Part shown: piece by piece, positions 9,208 through 19,154 of the stretch
How the letters are laid out: every line of letters begins with the position of its first letter
Position numbering within the stretch: position 1 is the first letter of the stretch
Assembly (NCBI RefSeq): GCF_016863515.1
Contig: NZ_BOPA01000013.1
Location: forward strand, 24,980-88,979
Reading direction: 5' to 3'
From: Micromonospora gifhornensis
Lineage (GTDB): Bacteria; Actinomycetota; Actinomycetes; Mycobacteriales; Micromonosporaceae
Length of the DNA stretch: 64,000 bases
Notes under the pieces: generated by a model
What the model was told of the DNA's origin: nothing
Seen by the model: the letters and a program-made list of their open reading frames with translations, nothing else
Databases searched by the model: none
Program-made: the position numbers and the translations under genes

Positions 9208-9615
9208 TCAGACCCGACGACGCTTCGGCGGACGGCATCCGTTGTGCGGCTGCGGGGTGACGTCGGAGATCTGCCCGACCTCCAGGCCCACCGCCTGCAG
9301 CGAACGGATGGCGGTCTCCCGGCCGGAGCCGGGGCCCTTGACGAACACGTCGACCTTGCGCATGCCGTGCTCCATGGCCCGACGCGCAGCGGCCTCGGCG
9401 GCCAGCTGGGCGGCGAACGGGGTCGACTTGCGCGAACCCTTGAAGCCGACCTGGCCCGCGGAGGCCCAGGAGATGACGGCACCGGTCGGGTCCGTGATGG
9501 ACACGATGGTGTTGTTGAAGGTGCTCTTGATATGCGCCTGCCCGTGGGCGACGTTCTTGCGTTCCTTGCGCCGGACCTTCTTTACAGCGGCCCCGGCACG
9601 AGCCTTCGGTGGCAT
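9208..9615 (-). CDS. rpsK: 30S ribosomal protein S11
   Basis: The 135-residue platform protein contacts the mRNA exit region. I chose the ATG that gives MPPKARAG. The in-frame start 33 bases upstream gives non-family residues. Conserved motifs are [15 protein letters not shown] and the C-terminal [13 protein letters not shown]. It lies between rpsM and rpsD. Confidence 0.97.
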
Positions 9616-9704
9616 AAGTCTGTGCGCTCCTAGTTGACTTCCCGGCACGGGTTGCGGCCTGGCCTACCTGGGCAGACCCGGACCCGCACTCCGGTGAAAG
9701 AGAA

Positions 9705-10085
9705 TTACTTCTTGCCGGGCTTCTTCTTGCCGGCGACCGTCCGCTTCGGGCCCTTGCGGGTGCGGGCGTTGGTACGGGTCCGCTGGCCACGGACGGGCAG
9801 ACCCCGGCGGTGCCGGATGCCCTCGTAGCAGCCGATCTCGACCTTGCGGCGGATGTCAGCGGCGACCTCGCGGCGCAGGTCGCCTTCAACCTTGTAGTTG
9901 GCCTCGATGTGGTCACGGAGCTGGACCAGCTCCTCGTCCGTGAGGTCCCGGGCGCGCTTGTCCGGCGAGATGCCGGTGGCAGCGAGCGTCTCCAGAGCGC
10001 GGGTGCGACCCACGCCGAAGATGTAGGTGAGCGCGATCTCCAGCCGCTTCTCGCGGGGGAGGTCGACGCCGACTAGACGTGCCAT
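9705..10085 (-). CDS. rpsM: 30S ribosomal protein S13
   Basis: The 126-residue head protein makes intersubunit bridges and contacts P-site tRNA. It begins [21 protein letters not shown]. It has the helix-hairpin-helix region and a basic [15 protein letters not shown] segment followed by a Lys-rich tail. It is the first gene after a strong hairpin downstream of rpmJ, so it may have its own promoter or depend on read-through. Confidence 0.97.
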   Translation of the reverse strand: MARLVGVDLPREKRLEIALTYIFGVGRTRALETLAATGISPDKRARDLTDEELVQLRDHIEANYKVEGDLRREVAADIRRKVEIGCYEGIRHRRGLPVRGQRTRTNARTRKGPKRTVAGKKKPGKK

Positions 10086-10319
10086 CTGTGGGCGTACTCC
10101 TTGTGTTGTCTCGCGGAGGTGTGGACCCGTCCCACCCCGCTACCGACCGACCTGTCCCTCCGGCGCGTGATGCGCCGGCGACGCGGTTCGGTCGCTGCCC
10201 AAGCGGGCCCCGGCCTCCGACCGGGGGTCAACCACGAGAAAGTACGCGCTGCGCACCGCTCGCGGCTGGGACGAGCATGTGTGATGTGCTGGCTGGATCT
10301 GCGGCCCGGATCACGCCCT

Positions 10320-10347
10320 CGGCCGACCGGTGGTCACCGGTCGGCCG
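10320..10347 (-). terminator. Hairpin after rpmJ
   Basis: A perfect 12-bp stem (10320-10331 with 10336-10347) with a GGTC loop lies 6 bases beyond the rpmJ stop codon. It is a good terminator or attenuator separating infA-rpmJ from rpsM. The 230 bases beyond it, up to rpsM, hold no other feature I can name. Confidence 0.65.
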
Positions 10348-10353
10348 TGACGA

Positions 10354-10467
10354 TCAGCCCTGGCGCTGCTTGTGGCGCGGGTCGGTGCAGATGACCATGA
10401 CCCGGCCGTGCCGGCGGATAACCCGGCACTTGTTGCAGATCCTCTTGACGCTCGGCTTGACCTTCAC
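10354..10467 (-). CDS. rpmJ: 50S ribosomal protein L36, zinc-binding form
   Basis: This 37-residue gene starts at GTG and reads (M)[16 protein letters not shown]. Residues Cys11, Cys14, Cys27 and His32 form the zinc knuckle of the C+ form. It binds 23S rRNA in the large subunit. It lies between infA and rpsM, the usual place. Confidence 0.96.
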   Translation of the reverse strand: MKVKPSVKRICNKCRVIRRHGRVMVICTDPRHKQRQG

Positions 10468-10557
10468 GGTTGCCTTACTTCCCATCTGGCCCGGCACCAC
10501 GAGGCGCGACACCGGACGTCGAAGACGGACACGGGACGTTTCCGGCCGTCGTCAGGA

Positions 10558-10779
10558 CTACTTGTAGCGGTAGACGATGCGCCCGCGGGTCAGGTCGTAC
10601 GGCGAGAGTTCCACGACGACCCGATCCTCCGGCAGGATACGGATGTAGTGCTGCCGCATCTTGCCGCTGATGTGAGCCAGCACCTTGTGGCCGTTGGCGA
10701 GCTCCACCCTGAACATGGCGTTCGGCAGGGGCTCGATGACCCGACCTTCGATCTCGATGGCTCCGTCTTTTTTCGGCAT
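10558..10779 (-). CDS. infA: Translation initiation factor IF-1
   Basis: The 73-residue OB-fold factor occupies the ribosomal A site during initiation. I chose the ATG giving [14 protein letters not shown], the conserved N-terminus. The upstream in-frame start adds 14 unrelated residues. The motif [25 protein letters not shown] is cut across the middle of the fold and fully conserved. A 14-bp palindrome lies about 60 bases upstream. Confidence 0.97.
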   Translation of the reverse strand: MPKKDGAIEIEGRVIEPLPNAMFRVELANGHKVLAHISGKMRQHYIRILPEDRVVVELSPYDLTRGRIVYRYK

Positions 10780-10838
10780 GTCCTCCGCTGTCCTGACGTC
10801 GGTTACTCCGGACCGGCTCACAACGCCTTACACGGGTG

Positions 10839-10852
10839 CTGATCATGATCAG
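10839..10852. promoter_or_regulatory. Perfect 14-bp palindrome upstream of infA
   Basis: CTGATCATGATCAG is its own reverse complement. It lies in the 229-base gap between the DUF1707 gene and infA, and could be a binding site for a dimeric regulator. No confident -10/-35 pair was found beside it, and nothing else in the gap was recognised. Confidence 0.3.
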
Positions 10853-11008
10853 TTGACCCGCGCCAGCCGCGGCTCCGCGTCCCACCGAAGCGCTTGGTGG
10901 GCATGGCGGAGTGGACGCTGTGCGCCGATCAGAAAGTGTACGCCCGCATGCACGCCGTCGCCAAACCGACCGGCCAATACGCCCGGACCGGCACGACAAA
11001 CGTGCCTT

Positions 11009-11701
11009 TCAGGCATTCCCCTCCGGCTGCTGCGGCACGCGGCCCGGTTCGGTCGCCTGGTGACCCAGGTCATGCTGCGACCCTTGCGCATCGGCCAGGG
11101 CCTCGGTTCCGCCCGCCGATCGCCGGCCGTGGTGCGGCAGATGACGGGCGGCCTTGCGGTCCCGCTTGACGGCCCTCTTCTCGGCCCGCCGCCGCCGGCG
11201 GCGCTCCCGCTCTGCCGCCCACCGCCGGGGCTCGCCACCGACCAGCCCGGTGACGGTCTGGACCAGCAGGATCGCACCCCACGGCGCGGCCACCCAGGCG
11301 GGCCAGAAGTAAAGCAGGTCGCGGGAGGCGAAGGAGGTCACCGCCCAGATCGCCACCACGATCCCGACAGTCTTCAGCCACGGCTCCCAGACCTCGACCA
11401 GCCAGCGCACGGTCACCGTCCGGTCGACGGCGCCGTCGGACGCCGATACCGCACCGTCGGCCGCCCGCTGCGCAGGCACCGCACCCGGCGTCGGTGCCAC
11501 CGCACCCGCCGCCGGCAGATCACGCACCAGGTCGTCCAGGTCGGCGTAGGTACGAGCGGCGTACGCCCGCTGGAGTCGCTCGTCGTACTCGTGCAGGTTC
11601 AGCCGGCCCTCGTCGAGCGCGACCCGCAGCCGATCGGCGATGGCCTGACGGTCGGCGTCCGCTGCCCGCATCCCGTCACGCCCATCCATGCGGGCAAGCA
11701 T
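11009..11701 (-). CDS. DUF1707 membrane protein
   Basis: The 230-residue protein begins with a DUF1707 domain (about residues 12-65, motif RLRVALDEGRLNLHEYDERL and Tyr/Asp-rich AYAARTYADLDDLVRDLP). An Ala-rich linker follows, then two adjacent membrane helices (about 108-128 and 130-155). The C-terminal half is highly basic, with a run of arginines. DUF1707 proteins are common in Actinobacteria and their role is unknown. The start could also be the ATG at 11689, as neither has a strong ribosome-binding site. It sits between map and infA, which are normally adjacent in simpler operons. Confidence 0.75.
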   Translation of the reverse strand: MLARMDGRDGMRAADADRQAIADRLRVALDEGRLNLHEYDERLQRAYAARTYADLDDLVRDLPAAGAVAPTPGAVPAQRAADGAVSASDGAVDRTVTVRWLVEVWEPWLKTVGIVVAIWAVTSFASRDLLYFWPAWVAAPWGAILLVQTVTGLVGGEPRRWAAERERRRRRRAEKRAVKRDRKAARHLPHHGRRSAGGTEALADAQGSQHDLGHQATEPGRVPQQPEGNA

Positions 11702-11773
11702 GCCACCGGCCCGCCAGTCCGCCCACCCGGCACTCGATCGAAGGTGGGTCGGGGTCCTTGGCTCGGGCGCGAC

Positions 11774-12625
11774 TCAGGCGGACGGCGCGTTGCTCGGCTG
11801 GCGGGCGGTGACCAGGTCACCGAGGCGGCCCCGGCCACCATCGGGGGCGGTCAGCACCCACACCCCGTCGGGCAGCAGCGCCATGGTGTGCTCGACGTGC
11901 GCAGCCCGCGAGCCGTCCCGGGTGACTACCGTCCACCCGTCGGCCAACTCGACGGTACGCGGGGAACCCATGGTGATCATCGGCTCGATGGCAAGCGCCA
12001 TGCCCGGCACCAGTCGGGGCCCCTTGCCCGGCCGGCCGTGGTTGAGCACGTGCGGGTCCTGGTGCATCTCGGTGCCGATGCCGTGACCGCCGTAACCGTC
12101 GACGATGCCGTACCGGCCGCCCTTGCGTACCGCGTTCTCCACCGCGTGCGAGATGTCGGTCAGCCGGCCCTTGCCGCTGGCGGCGCCCCGGGCGGCGGCG
12201 GCGATTCCGGCCCACATGGCGTCCTCGGCGACCGTCGCCATCCGCAGCAGCGCCGGATCGACCTCGCCCACGCCGACGGTGATCGCCGCGTCGCCATGCC
12301 AGCCGTCGAGCACCGCACCGCAGTCGATCGAGATCAGATCCCCCTCGGCCAACGCCTGCTCCGGCGACGGGATGGCGTGCACGATCTGCTCGTTCACCGA
12401 CGAGCAGATCGACGCCGGGAACCCGTGGTAGCCCTTGAAGGACGGGACGGCACCCGCCTCACGGATCGTCGACTCGGCGATCGCGTCCAGATCGGCCGTG
12501 GTCACCCCGGGCGCGACCGCTTCCCGCATCCTGCGAAGCGCCTCCGCGACCACCAGGCCGGCGGCTCGCATCTTGTCGATCTGCTCGGGGGTTTTCAGCT
12601 GGATGTCCAGCTGGGGACGACGCAT
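11774..12625 (-). CDS. map: Methionine aminopeptidase type I
   Basis: The 283-residue enzyme removes the initiator methionine from nascent proteins. The metal ligands are visible as Asp101 (IDCGA), Asp112 (GDAAIT), His181 (GGHGIG), Glu214 (AIEPM) and Glu245 (VEHT). I start at the ATG giving MRRPQLDIQLKTPEQIDKM. The upstream in-frame ATG at 12688 would run back through the hairpin behind adk. It follows secY and adk as in many bacteria. Confidence 0.94.
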   Translation of the reverse strand: MRRPQLDIQLKTPEQIDKMRAAGLVVAEALRRMREAVAPGVTTADLDAIAESTIREAGAVPSFKGYHGFPASICSSVNEQIVHAIPSPEQALAEGDLISIDCGAVLDGWHGDAAITVGVGEVDPALLRMATVAEDAMWAGIAAAARGAASGKGRLTDISHAVENAVRKGGRYGIVDGYGGHGIGTEMHQDPHVLNHGRPGKGPRLVPGMALAIEPMITMGSPRTVELADGWTVVTRDGSRAAHVEHTMALLPDGVWVLTAPDGGRGRLGDLVTARQPSNAPSA

Positions 12626-12649
12626 GGAGGCGATACCTTTCGTTGCCAC

Positions 12650-12684
12650 GAACAGCGGGGCACGCCGAGCGTACCCCGCTGTTC
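12650..12684 (-). terminator. Hairpin between adk and map
   Basis: A perfect 11-bp stem (12650-12660 with 12674-12684) encloses a 13-base loop in the adk-map gap. It may end or attenuate the secY-adk transcript. Confidence 0.55.
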
Positions 12685-12718
12685 GCACTCTATCCGGGTG
12701 GCGGTCAGCCGACGGCGG

Positions 12719-13372
12719 TCAGCTCCCGTAGGAGCGCAGGGCGTCGATCGCGCGGACCGTGACGTCCTCCACCGGGCCCGTGGCGTCTATGCCGACCAGC
12801 TTGCCCTGAGCGCCGTAGTAGTCCACCAACGGCGCGGTCTTGTCCGCGTACTCCCGCAGCCGCGCCGCGATGGTCTCCGGCTTGTCGTCGTCCCGCTGGA
12901 ACAACTCGGCGCCGCACCTGTCGCAGATGCCTTCCCGGCTGGTCGCGTCGAACTCGACGTGCCAGATCTTGCCGCAACCCCGGCAGGTGCGCCGGCCGGA
13001 CAGCCGCCGGATCACCTCGTCGTCATCGACCACCAGCTCCAGCACGATGTCCAGAGCGGTGCCCAGGTCGGCCAGGAGCTTGTCCAGGGCCGCGGCCTGC
13101 GGGGTGGTCCGAGGGAAGCCGTCGAGCAGGAAGCCCTCGGCGGTGTCCGGCTCGGCGAGCCGGTCCCGGACCATGTTGATGGTGACCTCGTCCGGGACCA
13201 GCTTGCCGGCGTCCATGTACCGCTTGGCCTCGACGCCCAACGGCGTGCCCTGCGAAACGTTGGCCCGGAAGATGTCCCCGGTCGAGATCTTCGGAACGGA
13301 CAGGTGCGCGGCGATGAACTCTGCCTGTGTGCCCTTGCCCGCGCCCGGCGGGCCAACCAGAACCAGTCTCAT
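12719..13372 (-). CDS. adk: Adenylate kinase, zinc-containing LID
   Basis: The 217-residue enzyme interconverts ATP plus AMP and two ADP. The P-loop GPPGAGKGT is at 7-15 and the AMP-binding segment TGDIFRA is at 31-37. The LID holds four cysteines (130, 133, 150, 153) that should bind a structural zinc. Its ATG directly follows the TAG of secY with no spacer, which suggests translational coupling. Confidence 0.96.
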   Translation of the reverse strand: MRLVLVGPPGAGKGTQAEFIAAHLSVPKISTGDIFRANVSQGTPLGVEAKRYMDAGKLVPDEVTINMVRDRLAEPDTAEGFLLDGFPRTTPQAAALDKLLADLGTALDIVLELVVDDDEVIRRLSGRRTCRGCGKIWHVEFDATSREGICDRCGAELFQRDDDKPETIAARLREYADKTAPLVDYYGAQGKLVGIDATGPVEDVTVRAIDALRSYGS

Positions 13373-14698
13373 CTACCGCAGGAACCCTTCGTAGTTCCGC
13401 TGCATCAGTTGGCTCTCGATCTGCTTGCTGGTCTCGAGAGCAACACCAACCATGATCAGCACAGCGGTACCACCGAACGGGAAGTTGAGGTACTGCTGCC
13501 GGTCCAGCCAGATGAAGAAGAAGTTCGGCAGGATCGAGATGATCGCGAGGTACAGCGCCCCCGGCAGGGTGATGCGGCTGAGGATGAAGTCCAGGTAGTC
13601 GGCGGTGGGCTTGCCGGGGCGGATGCCCGGCACGAAACCGCCGTACTTCTTCATGTTGTCCGCGACCTCGGTCGGGTTGAACGTGATCGAGACGTAGAAG
13701 TAGGTGAAGAAGATGATCAGCAGGAAGTAGACCGAGATGTAGATCGGGCTGGTCGGGTCGACCAGGTTGTTCTGGATCCACGCCTGGGTCTTGCCCGGGT
13801 CGTTCTGGTCGAAGAACTGGAGCGCCAGCTGCGGCAGGTAGAGCAGCGACGAACCGAAGATGACCGGGATGACACCCGCCTGGTTGACCTTCAGCGGGAT
13901 GTAGGTCGAGGTGCCGCCGTACATCCGCCGGCCGATCATGCGCTTGGCGTACTGCACCGGGATGCGGCGCTGGGCCTGCTCGATGAAGGTGACCGCGGTG
14001 ATGACCACCAGCACCAGAGCGATGACGAGGAAGAACTTGAACCAGCCCTGGCTCTCCTTGATCCGCCAGCCCTCACTGGGAAGCCGGGCGGCGATCGAGG
14101 TGAAGATCAGGACGGACATGCCGTTGCCGACGCCGCGGTCGGTGATCAGCTCACCGAGCCACATGACCACGCCGGTACCCGCGGTCATCGTCATCACCAG
14201 GATGGACAGCGTCAGCCAGTCCGGGATGCCGGTGCCCTGCGGGATGATCGGGAACTCGTCGCACTGGTTGTTGAACAGCTGGCCGGAGCGGGCCAGCGCC
14301 ACGAACGCCGAGGCCTGGAGGACACCGAGGCCGAGGGTCAGGTAGCGGGTGTACTGGGTGATCTTCGCCTGGCCGGCCTGGCCCTCCTTGCGGAGCTGCT
14401 CGAGCCGGGGGATCACCACCGTCAGCAGCTGCAGGATGATCGACGCGGTGATGTAGGGCATGATGCCCAGCGCGAAGACCGACAGCTGGAGCAGTGCGCC
14501 GCCCGAGAAGAGGTCGAGCAGGTTCAGCACACCGGTGGAGCCCTCGATCGTGTCGAGGCACTTCTGCACGTTGCCGTACGAGACACCTGGGCTGGGCAGA
14601 GTGGCGCCGAGCCGGTAGATCGCGATGATGCCTACTGTGAACAGCAGCTTCTTGCGCAGGTCAGGCGTACGGAACGCACTGAGAAAGGCGGACAGCAA
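13373..14698 (-). CDS. secY: Preprotein translocase channel subunit SecY
   Basis: SecY forms the ten-helix protein-conducting channel with SecE (encoded at 44344-44736). I chose a TTG start giving (M)LSAFLSAFRTPDLRKKLL, because an AGGAGGA site lies 5-7 bases before it. The longer frame from 14785 gives a non-family Pro/Arg-rich leader and is rejected. The 441-residue length is normal. The plug and pore motifs (LDLFSGGALLQLSVFALGIMPY split between helices 1 and 2) are conserved. Confidence 0.95.
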   Translation of the reverse strand: MLSAFLSAFRTPDLRKKLLFTVGIIAIYRLGATLPSPGVSYGNVQKCLDTIEGSTGVLNLLDLFSGGALLQLSVFALGIMPYITASIILQLLTVVIPRLEQLRKEGQAGQAKITQYTRYLTLGLGVLQASAFVALARSGQLFNNQCDEFPIIPQGTGIPDWLTLSILVMTMTAGTGVVMWLGELITDRGVGNGMSVLIFTSIAARLPSEGWRIKESQGWFKFFLVIALVLVVITAVTFIEQAQRRIPVQYAKRMIGRRMYGGTSTYIPLKVNQAGVIPVIFGSSLLYLPQLALQFFDQNDPGKTQAWIQNNLVDPTSPIYISVYFLLIIFFTYFYVSITFNPTEVADNMKKYGGFVPGIRPGKPTADYLDFILSRITLPGALYLAIISILPNFFFIWLDRQQYLNFPFGGTAVLIMVGVALETSKQIESQLMQRNYEGFLR

Positions 14699-14889
14699 CT
14701 TCTTCCTCCTGCGCGAGGCGGGCCGCCGGGCATCCCAGGCGGATCGGGGTGGTGGTGGTGTCGGGCAGGGTGCCCGATTCTCCATGCTGGGAAGGGACTC
14801 TAACAGCCCGATCCCGGTCCGGGCAGATGTGCCCGGCTACATAAACCGAATCCGATGTTACCGGGCGCACACGCCCGAGTTGAGAGCAT

Positions 14890-14923
14890 GGCGCCCGCCA
14901 GCTGTGATCAACTGGCGGGCGCC
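14890..14923 (-). terminator. Hairpin between rplO and secY
   Basis: A perfect 12-bp stem (14890-14901 with 14912-14923) lies 16 bases beyond the rplO stop codon. The secY-adk genes probably have their own promoter in the roughly 190 bases that follow, but I could not identify one with confidence. Confidence 0.7.
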
Positions 14924-14938
14924 AAGCGTTTGTGCAGC

Positions 14939-15382
14939 TTACAGCTCTGTTACCGAGCCACCGGCGGCGGCGATCTTCTCCTTGGCCGACGCACTGAAGG
15001 CGTGCGCCGAGATCTGGAGCGAGACACCGCCCAGGTCCCCGGAACCGAGAACCTTGATCGGCTGGCCCTTGCGGACCGCGCCGGCCTCGACCAGCTCGGC
15101 CGGGCCGACCTGACCGCCGTTGGGGAACAGCTCAGCCAGGCGGTCCAGGTTGACCACCTGGAAGACCACCTTGAACTTGTTCTTGAAGCCCTTCAGCTTC
15201 GGCAGTCGCATGTGGATGGGCATCTGCCCACCCTCGAACGCCGCCGAGATGTTCTTACGGGCCTTGGAACCCTTGGTACCGCGACCGGCGGTCTTGCCCT
15301 TGGAGCCCTCACCACGACCCACGCGGGTCTTGGCGGTCTTGGCCCCCGGCGCCGGGCGCAGGTGGTGGACCTTGATCGTCAT
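14939..15382 (-). CDS. rplO: 50S ribosomal protein L15
   Basis: The 147-residue late-assembly protein of the large subunit has the N-terminal Gly/Lys-rich region [18 protein letters not shown] and the [16 protein letters not shown] motif. Its ATG overlaps the rpmD stop as TAATG. It is the last ribosomal gene of the spc set before a hairpin. Confidence 0.97.
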   Translation of the reverse strand: MTIKVHHLRPAPGAKTAKTRVGRGEGSKGKTAGRGTKGSKARKNISAAFEGGQMPIHMRLPKLKGFKNKFKVVFQVVNLDRLAELFPNGGQVGPAELVEAGAVRKGQPIKVLGSGDLGGVSLQISAHAFSASAKEKIAAAGGSVTEL

Positions 15383-15564
15383 TACTCGACCTCCTCGACC
15401 TTCACGAGGTGGTTCACCGTGAAGATCATCCCGCGAATCTCGGGCCGGTCCTCCTTGACCACCACGTCGTTGATCCGCTTGAGACCGAGCGAACGCAGCG
15501 ACTCACGCTGGTTGTGCTTGGTCCCGATCACGGACCGGACCTGGGTGACCTTGAGACGTGCCAT
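15382..15564 (-). CDS. rpmD: 50S ribosomal protein L30
   Basis: The 60-residue protein has the bacterial short L30 form ([20 protein letters not shown]). It overlaps its neighbours by one base at each end: the S5 stop as TGATG and the L15 start as TAATG. Confidence 0.97.
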   Translation of the reverse strand: MARLKVTQVRSVIGTKHNQRESLRSLGLKRINDVVVKEDRPEIRGMIFTVNHLVKVEEVE

Positions 15565-16178
15565 CAGGAAGCCACCCCCGCCCGGGACGCCAGCATGGCG
15601 GCCGGCGCAACATCCTCCACCGGCAGGCCCCGACGCGCGGCCACGGCCTCAGGGGACTCGAGCCCCTTCAGCGCAGCCACGGTGGCGTGCACGATGTTGA
15701 TCGGGTTCGACGACCCGAGGCTCTTGGAGAGCACGTCGTGGATGCCCGCGCACTCCAGCACGGCACGCACCGGGCCACCGGCGATGACACCCGTACCGGC
15801 CGAGGCCGGCTTGAGCAGCACCACACCGGCAGCGGCCTCGCCCTGCACCGGGTGCGGGATCGAGGAGCCGATCCGCGGCACCTTGAAGAAGTGCTTCTTG
15901 GCCTCCTCGACACCCTTGGCGATCGCCGCGGGCACCTCCTTGGCCTTTCCGTAGCCCACGCCCACGGTGCCGTCGCTGTCGCCCACGATCACCAGGGCGG
16001 TGAAGCTGAAGCGACGACCACCCTTCACGACCTTGGCGACACGGTTGATCGCGACGACCCGCTCAAGGTGCGGGGTCTTCTCGGCGGGCGCGTTTCCGCG
16101 GCCGCCCTCACGGCGGTTGTCGCGGCGACCACCCTCGTTGCCACCGGACCCGCCGCCACGGCGCTGTTGACCTGGCAT
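15564..16178 (-). CDS. rpsE: 30S ribosomal protein S5
   Basis: The 204-residue protein acts in decoding fidelity and mRNA unwinding. I start at [11 protein letters not shown] Gly/Arg/Asn-rich extension (about 1-40) precedes the S5 domain ([21 protein letters not shown]), a common actinobacterial feature. The upstream in-frame start adds 24 non-family residues. Confidence 0.96.
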   Translation of the reverse strand: MPGQQRRGGGSGGNEGGRRDNRREGGRGNAPAEKTPHLERVVAINRVAKVVKGGRRFSFTALVIVGDSDGTVGVGYGKAKEVPAAIAKGVEEAKKHFFKVPRIGSSIPHPVQGEAAAGVVLLKPASAGTGVIAGGPVRAVLECAGIHDVLSKSLGSSNPINIVHATVAALKGLESPEAVAARRGLPVEDVAPAAMLASRAGVAS

Positions 16179-16212
16179 CAGCAGCCTTCCTTTTCTCTCG
16201 TGACGGGGATTG

Positions 16213-16602
16213 TCAGAACTCGAGCCCGGCTTCGCGGGCGGCGTCGGCAAGCGCGGCTACCCGCCCCGCGTACCGGTTGCCACCGCGGTCGAAGACGACC
16301 TTGGAGATGCCAGCGGCCTTGGCCCGCTCGGCGAGCAGGGTGCCGACCTTGCCGGCCAGGGCGCTCTTGTCGCCCTCCGTGCCGCGCACCGAGGCGTCCA
16401 GGGTCGAGGCCGACGCCAGGGTGTGACCCTTGGTGTCGTCCACGATCTGGGCGACGATGTGCCGCAGCGAACGGGTGACGACCAGGCGCGGACGCTCGGG
16501 CGTGCCGTTGACGCTCTTGCGGACCCGGAAGTGCCGACGCGCACGCCCGACGGCACGCTTGGCGGCGACGCCGCGGCGGCGCTTGAGCAGCGTGGCGCTC
16601 AC
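16213..16602 (-). CDS. rplR: 50S ribosomal protein L18
   Basis: The 129-residue protein binds 5S rRNA. It ends with the family motif [17 protein letters not shown] and contains [15 protein letters not shown]. The GTG start overlaps the rplF stop as GTGA. Confidence 0.97.
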   Translation of the reverse strand: MSATLLKRRRGVAAKRAVGRARRHFRVRKSVNGTPERPRLVVTRSLRHIVAQIVDDTKGHTLASASTLDASVRGTEGDKSALAGKVGTLLAERAKAAGISKVVFDRGGNRYAGRVAALADAAREAGLEF

Positions 16603-17141
16603 TTCTTACCTGCCTTTCCGGCCTTACGTCGGATGACCTCGCCCTGGTACTTGACACCCTTGCCCTTGTAGGGCTCCGGCGGGCGAATCTTCCGGATGTT
16701 GGCGGCGACCTCACCGACCTGCTGCTTGTCGATGCCGGCCACGTGGAACAGCGTCGGCTTCTCCACCGTGAAGGTGATGCCGTCCGGCGCGGGGACCGTG
16801 ACCGGGTGCGAGAACCCGAGCGCGAACTCGAGGTCCTTGCCCTTGGCGGTGACCCGGTAACCGGTGCCGGAGATCTCCAGGCTCTTGCGGTAGCCCTCGG
16901 TGACTCCGACGATCATGTTGGCGACCAGGGTGCGGCTCAGGCCGTGCAGTTCCTTGGCCTTGCGCTCGTCGTTCGGGCGGTTGACGCTCAGCTGCCCGTC
17001 CTCGGCCCGCTCGATGGAGATCGGCTCGGCCAGAGTGTGCGACAGCTCGCCCTTGGGGCCCTTGACCTTGACGGTCCGGCCGTCGATCGTCACGTCGACG
17101 CCGGATGGTACCGGGATCGACTTACGTCCAATACGCGACAT
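16599..17141 (-). CDS. rplF: 50S ribosomal protein L6
   Basis: The 180-residue protein sits near the factor-binding site. It begins [17 protein letters not shown], so the longer frame from 17189 is rejected. The conserved C-terminal motif [17 protein letters not shown] is complete. Confidence 0.97.
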   Translation of the reverse strand: MSRIGRKSIPVPSGVDVTIDGRTVKVKGPKGELSHTLAEPISIERAEDGQLSVNRPNDERKAKELHGLSRTLVANMIVGVTEGYRKSLEISGTGYRVTAKGKDLEFALGFSHPVTVPAPDGITFTVEKPTLFHVAGIDKQQVGEVAANIRKIRPPEPYKGKGVKYQGEVIRRKAGKAGKK

Positions 17142-17157
17142 TTCTACCTGTCTCCCG

Positions 17158-17565
17158 TTACCAGACGAAGGCGAGGACTTCCCCGCCAACGCTCCGCTTG
17201 CGGGCCTGCCGGTCGGTGAGCAGCCCCTGGGACGTCGAAATGATCGCCACGCCCAGCCCGCCGAGCACCCGCGGGAGCCCGTCCGACTTGGCGTAAACCC
17301 GCAGACCGGGCTTGGAGACGCGCTTGATGCCGGCCAGGCTCCGCTCCCGGTTCTGGCCGTACTTCAGCTCGACGACCAGTCGCTTGCCGACGGCACCCTC
17401 TTCGGGCTCCTCGACCGACCAGGTGGCGATGTAACCCTCGGTCTTGAGGACCTCGGCGATGTTCGCCTTGATCTTCGAGTAGGGCATCGTCACCCGGTCG
17501 TGATACGCCTGGTTGGCGTTACGCAGACGCGTGAGCATGTCTGCGATCGGGTCGGTCATCGTCAT
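17158..17565 (-). CDS. rpsH: 30S ribosomal protein S8
   Basis: The 135-residue central-domain protein binds 16S rRNA and, in Escherichia coli, represses the spc operon. I chose the ATG giving [17 protein letters not shown], with an AAAGG site upstream. A second ATG two codons later is also possible. The C-terminal [13 protein letters not shown] motif is present. Confidence 0.96.
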   Translation of the reverse strand: MTMTDPIADMLTRLRNANQAYHDRVTMPYSKIKANIAEVLKTEGYIATWSVEEPEEGAVGKRLVVELKYGQNRERSLAGIKRVSKPGLRVYAKSDGLPRVLGGLGVAIISTSQGLLTDRQARKRSVGGEVLAFVW

Positions 17566-17664
17566 GAAACTCGTCAACCTTTCTCGCCGGGGTTCCCGCG
17601 GCTTTGTCAGCGCAGGCCTACGGCGAAGAGACAGTCCAGCTAACGCGCGGGGCGCGCCGGGCTA

Positions 17665-17850
17665 TTACCAGGAAGCCTTGGACACGCCGGGCAGCTCACC
17701 GCGGTGGGCCATCTCCCGGATGCACACCCGGCAGAGCCCGAACTTGCGGTAGACCGCCTTGGGACGCCCGCACCGCTGGCAGCGGGTGTACGCGCGAACC
17801 GAGAACTTCGGCTTCGCGGCCGCCTTGATGATCAGCGCCTTCTTGGCCAT
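17665..17850 (-). CDS. rpsZ: 30S ribosomal protein S14 type Z, zinc-binding
   Basis: The 61-residue short form of S14 has the zinc motif [20 protein letters not shown] (Cys24, Cys27, Cys40, Cys43). This C+ form is normally used when zinc is sufficient. A longer zinc-free paralogue, if present, lies elsewhere. It is one base after rplE. Confidence 0.96.
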   Translation of the reverse strand: MAKKALIIKAAAKPKFSVRAYTRCQRCGRPKAVYRKFGLCRVCIREMAHRGELPGVSKASW

Positions 17851-17851
17851 C

Positions 17852-18421
17852 TCAGTTCTCCTTGAACGGGAAGCCCAGGAGCTTGAGCAGCGCCCGGCCC
17901 TCGTCGTCGGTCGTGGCGGTCGTGACCACCGTGATGTCCATGCCCCGCTGGCGATCGATCTTGTCCTGGTCGATCTCGTGGAACACCGACTGCTCGGTCA
18001 GACCGAACGTGTAGTTGCCGTGCCCGTCGAGCTTGCGCCCGTCGAGGCCGCGGAAGTCACGGATACGCGGCAGCGCGATGGACAGCAGCCGGTCCAGGAA
18101 CTCCCACATCCGGTCGCCGCGCAGGGTGACCTTCGCGCCGATCGGCATTCCCTCCCGCAGCTTGAACTGCGCGATGGACTTCTTCGCCCGCCGGACCAGC
18201 GGCTTCTGGCCGGTGATCGTGGCCAGGTCGCGGACCGCGCCGTCGATGAGCTTGGCGTCGCGAGCAGCCTCGCCGACACCCATGTTCACGACGATCTTCA
18301 CCAGCCGCGGCACCTGCATCGGGTTGCCGTAGTCGTACTGCTCGCGCAGCTTCGCCACGATCTCGTTGCGGTACCGCTCCTTGAGGCGCGGCATGGTCTT
18401 GGTTTCGGTAGCCGTGGTCAT
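17852..18421 (-). CDS. rplE: 50S ribosomal protein L5
   Basis: The 189-residue 5S rRNA-binding protein contacts P-site tRNA. I use the ATG that overlaps the rplX stop as TGATG, rather than the GTG one codon earlier. Motifs include [16 protein letters not shown] and [18 protein letters not shown]. Confidence 0.96.
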   Translation of the reverse strand: MTTATETKTMPRLKERYRNEIVAKLREQYDYGNPMQVPRLVKIVVNMGVGEAARDAKLIDGAVRDLATITGQKPLVRRAKKSIAQFKLREGMPIGAKVTLRGDRMWEFLDRLLSIALPRIRDFRGLDGRKLDGHGNYTFGLTEQSVFHEIDQDKIDRQRGMDITVVTTATTDDEGRALLKLLGFPFKEN

Positions 18422-18741
18422 CACAGGTCCTTACCGGTGCTACGCGCGATGCGGACCTTCTGGCCATTCTCGTCGATGCGGTAACCGACACGGGTCGGCT
18501 TACCGTCGGAGTCCAGGACCATCACGTTCGACACGTGGATCGGGGCCTCCTGGGTGACGATGCCACCGGTCTTGGCGCCACGCTGAGTGGTGCTGATGCG
18601 GGTGTGCTTCTTGATCCGGTTCACGCCCTCGACCAGGACCTTGTCCTGCCGCGGGTAGGCCGCAATGACCTTGCCCTTGGCACCCTTGTCCTTGCCGGCG
18701 ATGACGACGACCGTGTCGCCCTTCTTGACCTTCACGGTCAC
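18421..18741 (-). CDS. rplX: 50S ribosomal protein L24
   Basis: The 106-residue assembly-initiator protein has the KOW motif ([20 protein letters not shown]). The GTG start overlaps the rplN stop as GTGA, and the stop overlaps rplE. Confidence 0.97.
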   Translation of the reverse strand: MTVKVKKGDTVVVIAGKDKGAKGKVIAAYPRQDKVLVEGVNRIKKHTRISTTQRGAKTGGIVTQEAPIHVSNVMVLDSDGKPTRVGYRIDENGQKVRIARSTGKDL

Positions 18742-19106
18742 AACACCTCCGGCGCGAGAGAGATGATCTTCATGAACCGCTTGTCCCGCAGCTCACGACC
18801 GACCGGGCCGAAAATGCGGGTGCCCCGCGGGTCCCCACCGTCCTTGATGATGACGGCGGCGTTCTCGTCGAAGCGGATGTACGAACCGTCCGGCCGACGC
18901 TTCTCCTTGGCCGTACGCACGACGACCGCCTTGACGACGTCGCCCTTCTTCACACCAGCACCGGGGATCGCGTCCTTGACGGTGGCGACGATGACGTCGC
19001 CGATGCTCGCGTAGCGCCGACCGGAGCCACCGAGAACTCGGATGCACAGGATCTCCCGGGCACCCGTGTTGTCGGCGACGCGCAGTCGCGACTCCTGCTG
19101 AATCAC
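18738..19106 (-). CDS. rplN: 50S ribosomal protein L14
   Basis: The 122-residue protein forms an intersubunit bridge. It begins [20 protein letters not shown] and has the conserved [14 protein letters not shown] motif. A hairpin and a 95-base gap separate it from rpsQ. Confidence 0.97.
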   Translation of the reverse strand: MIQQESRLRVADNTGAREILCIRVLGGSGRRYASIGDVIVATVKDAIPGAGVKKGDVVKAVVVRTAKEKRRPDGSYIRFDENAAVIIKDGGDPRGTRIFGPVGRELRDKRFMKIISLAPEVL

Positions 19107-19130
19107 GTCTATCTCCTATGTCTGCCGGTT

Positions 19131-19154
19131 CTCCGGCCGCCGGAGCGGCCGGAG
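19131..19154 (-). terminator. Intra-cluster hairpin between rpsQ and rplN
   Basis: A perfect 10-bp G-C stem (19131-19140 with 19145-19154) has a CGGA loop. It sits in one of the wider gaps of the S10-spc genes. A role as attenuator, processing site or the S10/spc boundary is possible. Confidence 0.5.

Noticed and set aside
10685..14803. A 1372-codon open frame on the plus strand across infA, map, adk and secY
   Set aside because: It is antisense to four conserved genes, has no family motif and reads as Arg/Pro/Gly-rich shadow sequence.
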